Shown piece after piece: positions 15,231-23,507 of a stretch of 64,000 nucleotides of DNA. Position numbers and translations under genes: made by a program. The notes beneath the pieces are model-generated. The model was not told the DNA's origin and ran no database searches. It was given only the letters and a program-made list of their open reading frames with translations. Origin of the DNA: Microbacterium testaceum StLB037 (GTDB lineage: Bacteria > Actinomycetota > Actinomycetes > Actinomycetales > Microbacteriaceae); the NCBI RefSeq assembly GCF_000202635.1, contig NC_015125.1:2604001-2668000 (forward strand), in the 5' to 3' direction. Numbering within the stretch: position 1 is the first letter of the stretch; every line of letters starts with the position of its first letter.

Positions 15231-16430
15231 TCAGGCGAACAGGCGCTGGAGACGCTGCACGCCCTCGAGGAGCTGGTCGTCGCCGAGGGCGTACGACAGG
15301 CGCAGGTAGCCGCTGGGGCCGAAGGCCTCGCCGGGCACCACGGCGACCTCGGCCTTCTCGAGGATGAGGTCGGCGAGCTCGAGCGACGTGGTGGGCGTCA
15401 CTCCGTCCCACGAACGGTTCAGCAGGCCGCGCACGTCGGGGTAGACGTAGAACGCGCCGAGAGGGTTGGGCACCTCGACCCCGTCGATCTTCGCCAGCTC
15501 CGAGACGATGAGCTGCCGGCGGCGGTCGAAGGCGAGACGGAACTGCTCGGCCTCGTCCTGGGGGCCGTTGAGCGCTGCGGCGGCGGCGATCTGGGCGACG
15601 TTGTTGACGTTGCTCGACAGGTGCGACTGCAGGTTGCCGGCGAGCTTCATGGCATCCGCCGGTCCCACCATCCAGCCCACGCGCCATCCGGTCATGGCGT
15701 AGGTCTTCGCGACGCCGTTGACGAGGATCGTCTGCTCGGCGAGCTCGGGGACGGCCTCGACGATCGAGACGGCACGGACGCCCTCGTAGGTGAGGTTCTG
15801 ATAGATCTCGTCGGTGATGACCCAGATGCCGTGCTCGAGGGCCCAACGGCCGATCTCGGCCGTCTCTTCGGGGGTGTAGACCGAGCCGGTCGGGTTCGAG
15901 GGCGAGACGAAGACGAGCACCGTGGTCTTGTCGGTGCGGGCCGCCTCGAGCTGGGCGACGGTGACCTTGTAGTCCTGGTCGGCTCCGGCGAAGACCTCGA
16001 CGGGCGTGCCGTCGGCGAGGGCGATCGCCTCGGGGTAGGTCGTCCAGTACGGCGCGGGCAGCAGCACCTCGTCGCCGGGGTTCACCACGGTCTGGAACGC
16101 CTGGTACACCGACTGCTTGCCGCCGTTGGTCACGATGACCTGCGAGGGAGCGACCTCGAGGCCCGAATCGCGGAGTGTCTTCGCCGCGATCGCCTCGCGC
16201 AGCACGGGGAGGCCGGCGGCGGGGGTGTAGCGGTAGTTCTTGGGGTCCTGCAGCGCCTCGGCGGCGGCATCCACGATGAAGGAGGGCGTCGCGAAATCCG
16301 GCTCGCCCGCGGCGTACGAGATCACCGGGCGGCCGGCGGCCTGGAGGGCCTTCGCCTTGGCGTCGACCTTGAGGGTCGCGGACTCGGCGATGGCGGAGAG
16401 CTTGCGGGAGAGCGGGGCGCGGGAAGTCAC
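15231..16430 (-). CDS. Aspartate/aromatic aminotransferase (class I/II, fold type I)
   Basis: 399 residues from GTG; a TAGGCT box (16438-16443 on the opposite strand) lies seven bases before it, indicating a leaderless m[12 protein letters not shown] is the conserved N-terminal segment, SPSNPTG binds the cofactor, DEIYQNLTY holds the PLP-N1 Asp, [15 protein letters not shown] contains the Schiff-base Lys242 and phosphate-binding Arg, and the C-terminal YLRLSYA carries the substrate-carboxylate Arg. It matches the AspC/PatA-type I-gamma family that interconverts aspartate or aromatic amino acids with oxoacids. The exact amino donor is uncertain. Confidence 0.9.
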   Translation of the reverse strand: MTSRAPLSRKLSAIAESATLKVDAKAKALQAAGRPVISYAAGEPDFATPSFIVDAAAEALQDPKNYRYTPAAGLPVLREAIAAKTLRDSGLEVAPSQVIVTNGGKQSVYQAFQTVVNPGDEVLLPAPYWTTYPEAIALADGTPVEVFAGADQDYKVTVAQLEAARTDKTTVLVFVSPSNPTGSVYTPEETAEIGRWALEHGIWVITDEIYQNLTYEGVRAVSIVEAVPELAEQTILVNGVAKTYAMTGWRVGWMVGPADAMKLAGNLQSHLSSNVNNVAQIAAAAALNGPQDEAEQFRLAFDRRRQLIVSELAKIDGVEVPNPLGAFYVYPDVRGLLNRSWDGVTPTTSLELADLILEKAEVAVVPGEAFGPSGYLRLSYALGDDQLLEGVQRLQRLFA

Positions 16431-16470
16431 GATTCCGAGCCTACTGTTCGCGCCCCCCGCGCGACGAGAG

Positions 16471-16794
16471 TCATGACAGAGAGCTGAACCACACGTACCC
16501 GGGCGGGACGAGCATCAGGATGCCGAGCCCCACCGCGGTGATCGACCAGGCGCGGCGGCCGCCGCGACGAATCGCCACGACGATCCCGATCACGGCCAGA
16601 ACGACGACGATCACCCCGCCGAGGAGCAGGAAGGGCAGCAGGATGATTCCCAGCCACCAGATCGCGTTCATTTCGGGGATGAGGCCCACGAGGAAGACGA
16701 ACAGCGTCGGCAGGAGGACGACGGCGGCGAGGACCACGGCGACGATCCCGAAGACGTCGGCGGGGCGCCGCGGAGAGGCGGGGGGAGGGGTCAT
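16471..16794 (-). CDS. Small membrane protein of unknown function
   Basis: 107 residues. After a proline-rich tail, three or four hydrophobic helices can be traced (about 13-40, 46-75, 84-103), the second ending in [16 protein letters not shown] box on the coding strand lies six bases before the ATG, so translation is probably leaderless. I recognise no family. The gene is upstream and codirectional with the aminotransferase (40 bases apart) but has its own promoter signal, as does the aminotransferase. It may be a generic DUF4190-like membrane protein. Confidence 0.6.
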   Translation of the reverse strand: MTPPPASPRRPADVFGIVAVVLAAVVLLPTLFVFLVGLIPEMNAIWWLGIILLPFLLLGGVIVVVLAVIGIVVAIRRGGRRAWSITAVGLGILMLVPPGYVWFSSLS

Positions 16795-16885
16795 GCGGTC
16801 ACGGTAGCGCGCTCCGGCCCGGTCGCGCGCGCGGTGACGGGGAGCTCGTCACGGGACGGTAACGCGGGTCCGTTAGCGTTGCGGG

Positions 16886-18181
16886 GTGACAGCAGAGCCC
16901 CTGGCGCCGACGCGCCCGCATCGCCGTGCCGTGCTCGCGCTGTCCAAGCTCGGCCTCGCCACCCTCATCGTCGGTCTGGCGACAGGTGTCGCCGTGCTCC
17001 TGCTGGTGTGGATCGTGCACTCGATCGAGCACCTCGTCTGGGGACACGAGCAGGGGCCGTTCCTCGACGGGCTCCCGCTGCCGTCGCCGTGGTGGCTTCC
17101 CATCGCGACCGTCGGCGGAGCGGGTGTGATCGCCGCCCTCGGCTGGTACCTGCTGCGGCGCTTCGGACGCACTCTCGCCACGGTCGAGCAGGGGGTGGAC
17201 GGGAAACGGATGCCGTGGTGGGAGACGCTCGCCGACACCGTCATCCAGGTGACCTCGGTGGCGCTCGGTGCCTCGATCGGTAAAGAGGTCGCCCCGCGCG
17301 AGCTGTCGGCGATGGCGGGATCGAAGATCGTCGGCTGGTTCGGCCTCGATGCCCGCTGGCGGCGCATCCTCATCGCCTCGGCCGCCGGGGCGGGTCTCGC
17401 GGCCGTCTACAACGTGCCGCTCGCGGGTGCCCTGTTCGCGATCGAGATCCTGCTCGCGCAGTTCAGTGTGGGCGCGGCGGTCGTCGCCCTCTCGGTCAGC
17501 GCGATCGCCACGTTCGTGGCCCGGCCGCTCGTCGGCGACGGGTCGCTGTACCAGGTCCCCGCGCTCGAGGTGAACGCCTCGCTCGTCGTCGCGGCCCTCC
17601 TCATCGGGCCGCTCATGGGCTGGGGTGCGACGAGCTTCGCGACGGTGACGAAGGCGCTCGGGCGGTTCCGCCCGAAGGGCTGGAAGCTCCTCGTCGTCCT
17701 TCCCCTCACCTTCGCGGCCGTCGGCGTGCTGGGCGCGTTCTTCCCGCTCATCCTCGGCAACGGCCGTGCCCTCGCCACCGCGGGCTTCGACCTGTCGCAG
17801 CCCGCCCTGCTCCTGCTTCTGCTCGCCCTGCTCAAGTACGTGGCGACGACGATCTCCCTCGGCTCCGGGGCGATCGGCGGCACGCTTCAGCCTTCCGTCG
17901 CTGTCGGGGCGGCGCTGGGCGCGGCCGCGGCCGCCGGGTGGGCGCTGATCTGGCCGGGGGCGGACGGCACGGCGCTCGCGATCATCGCGGCGGCCGCGTT
18001 CCTGGCATCCAACATGCGGGCTCCCTTCACCGCGATCGCGTTGATCATCGAGTTCACCGACACCGGCTTCACCCTGTTGCTGCCGATCTTCCTCGCGGTG
18101 GCGGGGTCGCTCGCGGCCTCGCGGCTCAGCTCGCGCGCGGGGCTGCGACGGTTCACACCGATCGATCCGGCTCGGCCCTGA
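16886..18181 (+). CDS. CLC-type chloride channel / H+-Cl- antiporter
   Basis: 431 residues from GTG, six bases after TAGCGT (leaderless). GASIGKEVAPRELSAMAGS matches the GREGP filter region with its gating Glu, and GSGAIGGTLQPSVAVGAALG matches the GGxFxP filter segment. About ten to twelve hydrophobic segments are visible, and no CBS domain follows. Unlike classical CLCs, I cannot find a GSGIP motif before the first filter segment; the corresponding stretch reads VEQGVDGKRMPWW. It belongs to the divergent voltage-gated chloride channel family seen in actinobacteria. It moves anions across the plasma membrane; the preferred ion is unknown. Confidence 0.85.
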   Translation: MTAEPLAPTRPHRRAVLALSKLGLATLIVGLATGVAVLLLVWIVHSIEHLVWGHEQGPFLDGLPLPSPWWLPIATVGGAGVIAALGWYLLRRFGRTLATVEQGVDGKRMPWWETLADTVIQVTSVALGASIGKEVAPRELSAMAGSKIVGWFGLDARWRRILIASAAGAGLAAVYNVPLAGALFAIEILLAQFSVGAAVVALSVSAIATFVARPLVGDGSLYQVPALEVNASLVVAALLIGPLMGWGATSFATVTKALGRFRPKGWKLLVVLPLTFAAVGVLGAFFPLILGNGRALATAGFDLSQPALLLLLLALLKYVATTISLGSGAIGGTLQPSVAVGAALGAAAAAGWALIWPGADGTALAIIAAAAFLASNMRAPFTAIALIIEFTDTGFTLLLPIFLAVAGSLAASRLSSRAGLRRFTPIDPARP

Positions 18182-18272
18182 TCGCGACCGGGTCGAGGTC
18201 AGCCGGCCGTGGTGAAGCGGGCGGCGGCGAGGTACGCGGCGGCGAGGTGCGCGGACCGGGGACGGGTTCGGC

Positions 18273-18851
18273 TCAGACGAAGGCGGCCAGGGCGGCCTCC
18301 AGCGCCGCGGGATCGGCGCCCGGGGCGCTGTTGTCGAACAGCACGTGGTGTGCCCCACGCCATCGGCAGTCCGCGGCCTGCGCCGTGGCCCAGAACTCGT
18401 CCCAATGGGCGAGCTTCCAGGCATCGCGGCCGTAGCCACGGGAGTCGACGCGATCGCGGACGAGGGCGCCGTCGACCGTCACATGCACGACGGTGATGAC
18501 GACGTCGGCGGGCCAGCCGTGCGACGCGGCGGCACGCTCGAGGTAGTCCTCTTCGGGGAAGTACCGCACGAAAGGGGCGTCGAGCACGACATCGTTGCCC
18601 AGACGCAGGTTGTCGCCGGCGAGGCGGAGGAGCGTCGCGTACTCCAGCCCCATCACCACGCTCTGGTAGTAGGGGTTGTTGTCGCGTTCGTTCTTGTCGC
18701 TGCCCGCTGCTTCGAGGAGAGCCTCGGTGAACGCGGTCGCGACGGAGTCCTTGTCGAGATAGGCCGCGCGGATGCGTCGGGCGATGAGGGTGCTCACGGT
18801 CGACTTGCCGCTGCCGGCCGGGCCGATCACGAAGAAGAGTCGTGCGGTCAT
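18273..18851 (-). CDS. P-loop kinase (AAA_33-like), last gene of a sugar-acid operon
   Basis: 192 residues; GGAGGAACACCC precedes the ATG. FFVIGPAGSGKSTVSTLIARR is a Walker A motif at the N-terminus, followed by YLDKDS, an Asp-containing nucleoside or sugar-kinase-like segment, and VVLDAPFVRYF. The layout is that of small-molecule P-loop kinases such as gluconate or shikimate kinases, or zeta-toxin-like kinases. It is 54 bases downstream of the MFS gene of the aldolase operon. In that position a 2-keto-3-deoxy-sugar-acid kinase is expected and none other is present, so it could supply that step. This is inference. Confidence 0.75.
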   Translation of the reverse strand: MTARLFFVIGPAGSGKSTVSTLIARRIRAAYLDKDSVATAFTEALLEAAGSDKNERDNNPYYQSVVMGLEYATLLRLAGDNLRLGNDVVLDAPFVRYFPEEDYLERAAASHGWPADVVITVVHVTVDGALVRDRVDSRGYGRDAWKLAHWDEFWATAQAADCRWRGAHHVLFDNSAPGADPAALEAALAAFV

Positions 18852-18905
18852 GGGTGTTCCTCCGGGAGTGCGGGGAGGACGAGAGGCCGTCCTCCCCGCA
18901 CGGAA

Positions 18906-20198
18906 TCAGGATGCCGCGACGGAGCGGTCCTTGACGAACAGGCCGTACGACAGCGCGCCGACCAGAAGCAGTACACCGCCGATGAGGAACACCGTGGTGT
19001 AGTTCCCCCCGGTGGAGGCGAGGATCGCGCCGGTGACGACGGGGGCGACGGCCGCGCCGATGAACCCGCCGAAGTTCTGGATCGCACCGAGGGACGCGAC
19101 CTGGTTGGAGGGGGCGACGTCGGAGGCGAGGGTCCAGAGGCATCCGATGGGCACCTGCGAGGCGAAGTAGCCGACCGACAGCAGCACGATCGCGAGCGGG
19201 GTGCTGTCGACGTACGCGACGGGGAGCACCGCCGCGGCGGCGAGGACCGCCCCGCCGACGATCGGGATCTTGCGCGCGCGGACCGTGTTCACACCGCGAC
19301 GGACGAGACGGTTCGAGAGCCAGCCGCCGAAGATCACGCCGATGATGCCGCAGAGGAACGGCAGCGATGCGAGCCACCCGCTCTGCGCGAGGCTGAAGCC
19401 GCGAGCGGTCTGCAGGTAGCTGGGGAGCCAGGTGAGGTAGACCCACACGGTGTAGAAGATGCCGAAGGCGCCGAGCACCATGAACCAGGTGTTCGACTGC
19501 AGCAGCAGGCGTCCCCAGCCGACCTTCTCGACCGATGCGGCGACGCGCGCCTCGGCCTCGGCGCCCTTGATGAGCGCCTGCTCCTTCAGGGTCGGGTCGC
19601 GGTAGATGCGGAGCCACACGAGGGCGACGACGATGCCGAAGGCTCCGACGATGATGAACATGCCACGCCAGCTCATCGTCAGCAGGAGGAAGGTCAGCAG
19701 CGGCGGGGCGATCGCGTTGGCGATCTGCGAACCCGTGTTCACGAGCGAGACCGGGAGCGCCCGCTCGGACTTGTTGAACCAGCGCTCGTTGACCTTCAGC
19801 GCCGAGGTGAAGAACGGCGACTCGGTGATGCCGAGAGCGACGCGGCAGGCGTAGAGCACGCCGAACGAGTTCGCAGCGGCGGTCACGATCGACACGAGCG
19901 ACCACGCGCCCGCGGCGAACGCGAACATCTTCTTGGGCCCGAACTTGTCGACGAGGTAACCGGCGGGGAGGTTCGCGATCGCGTACGGCCACGAGAACGC
20001 CGACAGCAGCAGACCCATCGCGAGCGGGTCGAGCCCGAACTCTCCGGCGATCGTGGTGTTCGCCACGCTGAGGGTCGAACGGTCGAGGTAGTTCACCACC
20101 CCGCCGAGGATGAGGAAGCCGACCAGGAACCATCGGATCCGGATCGTCTTCTTCTCGTCGCGCGTGAGCACCGGCGCGTCAGCCGTCGTCTCGCTCAT
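18906..20198 (-). CDS. MFS transporter, hexuronate/galactonate (ACS) type
   Basis: 430 residues with twelve hydrophobic helices. NYLDRSTLSVAN in the first helix is the signature of the anion:cation symporter family (ExuT/GudP/DgoT-like), and PAGYLVDKFGPKKMF is the loop 2-3 motif. GITESPFFTSALKVNERWF is another ACS-conserved stretch. It should import sugar acids with protons. It sits 54 bases after the aldolase gene, in one operon with the P-loop kinase, and the divergent DeoR regulator probably controls all three. Which acid (galactonate, glucarate, hexuronate) cannot be decided. Confidence 0.88.
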   Translation of the reverse strand: MSETTADAPVLTRDEKKTIRIRWFLVGFLILGGVVNYLDRSTLSVANTTIAGEFGLDPLAMGLLLSAFSWPYAIANLPAGYLVDKFGPKKMFAFAAGAWSLVSIVTAAANSFGVLYACRVALGITESPFFTSALKVNERWFNKSERALPVSLVNTGSQIANAIAPPLLTFLLLTMSWRGMFIIVGAFGIVVALVWLRIYRDPTLKEQALIKGAEAEARVAASVEKVGWGRLLLQSNTWFMVLGAFGIFYTVWVYLTWLPSYLQTARGFSLAQSGWLASLPFLCGIIGVIFGGWLSNRLVRRGVNTVRARKIPIVGGAVLAAAAVLPVAYVDSTPLAIVLLSVGYFASQVPIGCLWTLASDVAPSNQVASLGAIQNFGGFIGAAVAPVVTGAILASTGGNYTTVFLIGGVLLLVGALSYGLFVKDRSVAAS

Positions 20199-20252
20199 GG
20201 TCCACTCCTTCGTGTTCGGGTGGCGGCGGACGTCGCGGTCCGCCGCGGGGGG

Positions 20253-20903
20253 TCAGTGCGGCGTGCGGGCGCTCGCCACGGCGGCGAGGAAGTCCGCCGC
20301 TGCTCGGGTGACGTCGGCCATGTCGCCGGTCGGGCGTGCGGCCTTCGTGATGGCGCTTCCGACGCCGACGGCGAGGGCCCCGGCACCGAACCAGTCACCG
20401 ACGTTGTCGCGCGTGGCGCCGCCGGCCGGGAGGATCGGGGCGTGCGCGAGCGGCGCCATGACCGTGCGTAGGTAATCGGGACCGGCGATCTCGGTCGGGA
20501 AGAGTTTGACGATGTCGGCGCCGGCCTCCATGGTGGCGACGATCTCGGTCGGGGTGAACGCCCCGCTGATCGTCACGGCCTGGTAGCGGTTGGCGGCGCG
20601 GATCATGTCGGGGTTGAGGTTCGGGCTCACGAGCATGCGAGCCCCGGCCTGCACGGAGGCGACAGCCATCTCGGCATCCAGAACCGTGCCGACACCCACG
20701 GCCACGTGATCGCCGAACTCGTCGGCCAGGGTGCGCACGACCTCGAGTGCCCGCGGCACCGAGAGGGTGATCTCGAGGGCACGGATGCCGCCGGCCACCG
20801 CTGCACGGGAGACGGCAAGCGCCTCGTCCGGGGAATCGAGCCGGACGATCAGGACGACGCCGGTGTCGATGACGGAGGAGAGGACTTCATGTTTCTTTAA
20901 CAT
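20253..20903 (-). CDS. eda: KDPG/KDPGal-type class I aldolase
   Basis: 216 residues. VLIVR holds Arg21, LEITL Glu45 and DIVKLFPTE the Schiff-base Lys133, the standard catalytic set of 2-keto-3-deoxy-6-phosphogluconate/galactonate aldolases; PAGGATRDNVGDW matches the C-terminal phosphate loop. The enzyme splits the phosphorylated keto-deoxy acid into pyruvate and glyceraldehyde 3-phosphate. The start ATG is in an unusually AT-rich context (TTAAAGAAACAT), and TACGGT eight bases upstream may be the -10 box. It is the first gene of a leftward three-gene operon. The alternative substrate is 2-keto-4-hydroxyglutarate. Confidence 0.9.
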   Translation of the reverse strand: MLKKHEVLSSVIDTGVVLIVRLDSPDEALAVSRAAVAGGIRALEITLSVPRALEVVRTLADEFGDHVAVGVGTVLDAEMAVASVQAGARMLVSPNLNPDMIRAANRYQAVTISGAFTPTEIVATMEAGADIVKLFPTEIAGPDYLRTVMAPLAHAPILPAGGATRDNVGDWFGAGALAVGVGSAITKAARPTGDMADVTRAAADFLAAVASARTPH

Positions 20904-20978
20904 CGTGGCACACCGTATCACGAGAATTAACACAGAAGAACATGATGTCTCACCGCCGGGAGGCTTAGGCTCGGAGGG

Positions 20979-21770
20979 ATGTCGACACCGCCACCCCTCA
21001 TCCCGGAACAGCGTCAGCGCGAACTGATGCGTCTCCTGCGCGGAGCGGGGGCGCTCAGCATCCGCCATCTGGCCTCGTCGCTGGGGGTGTCGCACATGAC
21101 CGTGCGGCGCGACATCGCCGCGCTCGAGGACGAGGGTCTGGTGGATGCCGTGCAGGGCGGCGTGCGCCTCCGCGAACGCACCGGCGTGGAGCCCCCGCGC
21201 GAGCGCGGCTCTCGCGCAGTCCTCGAGCTGCCGCGCAAGGAGGCCGTCGCGCGTCGCGCCGCCGCACTCATCGCCGACGACATGACCGTCTTCATCGATG
21301 CGGGGACGACGTGTCAGGCCCTCGTTCCTCACCTCACGGCGCGCCGCGGACTGACCGTGGTGACCAATGACTTCTTCACCGTCTCGGCGCTCTACGCGCA
21401 CCCCGCGATCGAGGTCATCCACACCGGCGGGGTGGTGGATGCCGCGAGCGGTTCGTCGAGCGGTGCCCTCGCCGCCGCCACCGTCTCGGCCATGACCCTC
21501 GACCTCGCGATCCTCAGCACCGGAACCTGGGACACCGCGCACGGGCTGACGACCCCCGAGCTCGACAAGGTCGTCTTGAAGCGAGCGGTTCTGGATGCCG
21601 CGACCTCGGGCGCCCTCGTCGCCGACAGCACGAAGTACGGCACCGCGGAGCGTTTCCGGGTCGTCCCCCTCGACGCGCTGGACGTCATCGTGAGCGACGC
21701 CGAACTGCCCGAGAGTGCGGCCGCGGCGATCGCCGAGATGGGCGTGGAGCTGTGGACAGCCGAGGAGTGA
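20979..21770 (+). CDS. DeoR-family transcriptional regulator
   Basis: 263 residues; the ATG is seven bases after TAGGCT (leaderless). The N-terminal HTH is seen as ALSIRHLASSLGVSHMTVRR, the DeoR family signature, followed by DIAALEDEGLV. The C-terminal DeoRC sensor domain contains FIDAGTTCQAL and VTNDFF, typical of the phosphosugar-binding site. Such proteins repress sugar catabolic genes and are relieved by a phosphorylated intermediate. It is divergent from the aldolase operon, and the 75-base gap contains repeated AACAT/ATGTT words (20889-20903 and 20939-20944) that could be half-sites. A phosphorylated keto-deoxy acid is a plausible inducer. Confidence 0.9.
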   Translation: MSTPPPLIPEQRQRELMRLLRGAGALSIRHLASSLGVSHMTVRRDIAALEDEGLVDAVQGGVRLRERTGVEPPRERGSRAVLELPRKEAVARRAAALIADDMTVFIDAGTTCQALVPHLTARRGLTVVTNDFFTVSALYAHPAIEVIHTGGVVDAASGSSSGALAAATVSAMTLDLAILSTGTWDTAHGLTTPELDKVVLKRAVLDAATSGALVADSTKYGTAERFRVVPLDALDVIVSDAELPESAAAAIAEMGVELWTAEE

Positions 21771-21826
21771 CGCGACACCGGGGATCGGCGCGCGTGTCAC
21801 CTCACCCGCACGCCTAGGCTTCTCGG

Positions 21827-22435
21827 GTGATCGAGTGGATTCTGGCCGAGTGGACGCAGATCCTCGGCTTCGCGACGGGCGCCGCGTGCGTGATGCTGGC
21901 GGCCCGGCGGAACGTGTGGACGTACCCGATCGGTATCGCGAACAACCTCGTCTTCCTGGTGGTGTTCGTGCCGGCGGGGCTCTACGCGAGCGCCGCCCTG
22001 CAGGTGGTCTACCTCGTGCTCGGCGTGCACGGGTGGCTGCGGTGGACCCGCGGCGTCGAGCACGACCGCGAGTACGTCGCCCGAACACCCCGGTGCGCCG
22101 TGCCCTGGCTCATCGTCGCCGCGGTGGCGGGGACGGCCCTGCTGACCTGGGTTCTCGCCACCTTCACCGACTCGCAGGTCGCTCTCGCGGATGCGGCGAC
22201 CACGTCGGCGAGCCTCGTCGCGCAGTACATGCTCAACCGCAAGTGGATCGAGAACTGGTTCGTGTGGATCGGGGTGGACATCGCCTTCGTGGCGCTCTCG
22301 ATCGCCACCGGACTGTGGATCATCGCCGCGCTGTACGCCCTGTTCATCGTGCTGTGCGTGAGCGGGCTCTGGTCGTGGCGCCGCGTGCAGAACGAGGCGA
22401 GGGATGCCGAGCCCGCGGCGGATGCGCGTGCCTGA
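21827..22435 (+). CDS. pnuC: Nicotinamide riboside transporter PnuC
   Basis: 202 residues from GTG, six bases after TAGGCT (leaderless). The seven-helix layout and the motifs NVWTYPIGIANNLVFLVVF and NRKWIENWFVWIGVD are characteristic of PnuC, where the Trp and Asn residues line the substrate path. PnuC mediates facilitated uptake of nicotinamide riboside, which is trapped by phosphorylation. The following gene overlaps it and encodes a NadR-like protein with the matching kinase and adenylyltransferase roles. The substrate assignment is strong from this pairing, although other PnuX vitamins exist. Confidence 0.9.
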   Translation: MIEWILAEWTQILGFATGAACVMLAARRNVWTYPIGIANNLVFLVVFVPAGLYASAALQVVYLVLGVHGWLRWTRGVEHDREYVARTPRCAVPWLIVAAVAGTALLTWVLATFTDSQVALADAATTSASLVAQYMLNRKWIENWFVWIGVDIAFVALSIATGLWIIAALYALFIVLCVSGLWSWRRVQNEARDAEPAADARA

Positions 22436-23498
22436 GCGTCGCTACCGGCACGGGGTGGTGGTCGGCAAGTTCTACCCCCTCCACGTCGGGCACGCGCACC
22501 TCATCCGCTCGGCCGTCCGCGCGTGCGAGCGGGTCACGGTCGAGGTGATCGCGGCATCCGTCGAGTCCATCGCGCTCGAGAAGCGCGCCGCCTGGGTGCG
22601 CGAGGACCACCCGACGGTGCGGGTGGTCGACCTCCTCGACGACACCCCGGTGGACTTCGCCTCCGAGACCGCGTGGGACGCGCACACCGCGACCATCGCG
22701 GGACTGCTCGACGAACCGGTCGATGTCGTCTTCACCTCCGACGAGTACGGCGCAGAGCTCGCGCGCCGCCTCGGCGCCGACTGGGTGCAGGTCGACCCCG
22801 GTCGCCGGATCAACCCCGTATCGGGGACCGCGATCCGCGCCGACCTCGACGCGCACTGGCACGAGCTGTCGCCGGCGGTGCGCGCCGGCCTCACCGCGCG
22901 CGTCGTCGTGCTGGGCGCCGAATCGACGGGCTCGACCACGCTCGCCGAGGCGCTCGCCGCCGAGCTCGGGACCCTCTGGGTGCCCGAATACGGCCGCGAG
23001 CTGAGCGAGACCCGCGAGGGGGGACTCGAGGCGCCGTGGCGTAGCGACGAGTTCGACCTCGTCGTCGACCGGCAGATCGCCTGGGAACAGGATGCCGCGC
23101 GCCGGGCACCGCGGCCCGTGCTCATCTGCGACACCGACGTGCTCGCCACCGCCCTGTGGCACGAGCGGTACGTGGGCACCCCGGCGCCGCGCATCCTCGA
23201 GCGGGCCGCGGCGCACCGGCCGGTGCTCTACCTCCTCACCGGGGATGAGATCCCCTTCGTGCAGGACGGGATGCGCGACGGAGAGCACATCCGCGCCGAC
23301 ATGCAGGAGCGCTTCCGCGAGGTGCTCGCGGGGCAGTCGGTGCCCTGGTTCGAGGTGCGGGGGAGCGTGGCCGAGCGGGTGGCATCCGCCCTTCCGGCCA
23401 TCCGTCGTGCGGTGGCGGAGGCGACCTCGTTCGCCGCCCCCATGGAGGGGAGACCGCCCGCGGAGCAAGAGGAGCTTCGTCGGCGGGCCGACGGTTAG
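22404..23498 (+). CDS. nadR: NadR-like NMN adenylyltransferase / ribosylnicotinamide kinase
   Basis: 364 residues with the start inside pnuC, preceded by GAGG; a later in-frame ATG at 22422 is also possible. The N-terminal domain has GKFYPLHVGHAHLI, the nucleotidylyltransferase H-x-G-H motif. The C-terminal domain begins GAESTGSTT (171-179), the position of the P-loop of the ribosylnicotinamide kinase, but the invariant Lys of GxxxxGK[ST] is replaced by Ser. CDTDVLAT and WVPEYGRELSE match the kinase domain. It should convert imported nicotinamide riboside to NMN and NAD. The altered P-loop leaves the kinase step in some doubt. No repressor HTH domain precedes it. Confidence 0.83.
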   Translation: MPSPRRMRVPERRYRHGVVVGKFYPLHVGHAHLIRSAVRACERVTVEVIAASVESIALEKRAAWVREDHPTVRVVDLLDDTPVDFASETAWDAHTATIAGLLDEPVDVVFTSDEYGAELARRLGADWVQVDPGRRINPVSGTAIRADLDAHWHELSPAVRAGLTARVVVLGAESTGSTTLAEALAAELGTLWVPEYGRELSETREGGLEAPWRSDEFDLVVDRQIAWEQDAARRAPRPVLICDTDVLATALWHERYVGTPAPRILERAAAHRPVLYLLTGDEIPFVQDGMRDGEHIRADMQERFREVLAGQSVPWFEVRGSVAERVASALPAIRRAVAEATSFAAPMEGRPPAEQEELRRRADG

Positions 23499-23501
23499 GC
23501 T
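23496..23501 (+). promoter_or_regulatory. -10 box overlapping the nadR stop codon
   Basis: TAGGCT uses the TAG stop of the preceding gene as its first three bases and ends six bases before the ATG of the MoxR gene. The spacing matches about ten other leaderless starts in the window, which supports an independent promoter for the five-gene operon and its upstream ATG. Confidence 0.5.
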
Positions 23502-23507
23502 GGCGCG

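Noticed and set aside
18182..18272. Short GCGGCGAGGT direct repeats after the CLC gene
   Set aside because: Only two or three imperfect copies of a GC-rich word; chance at this base composition.
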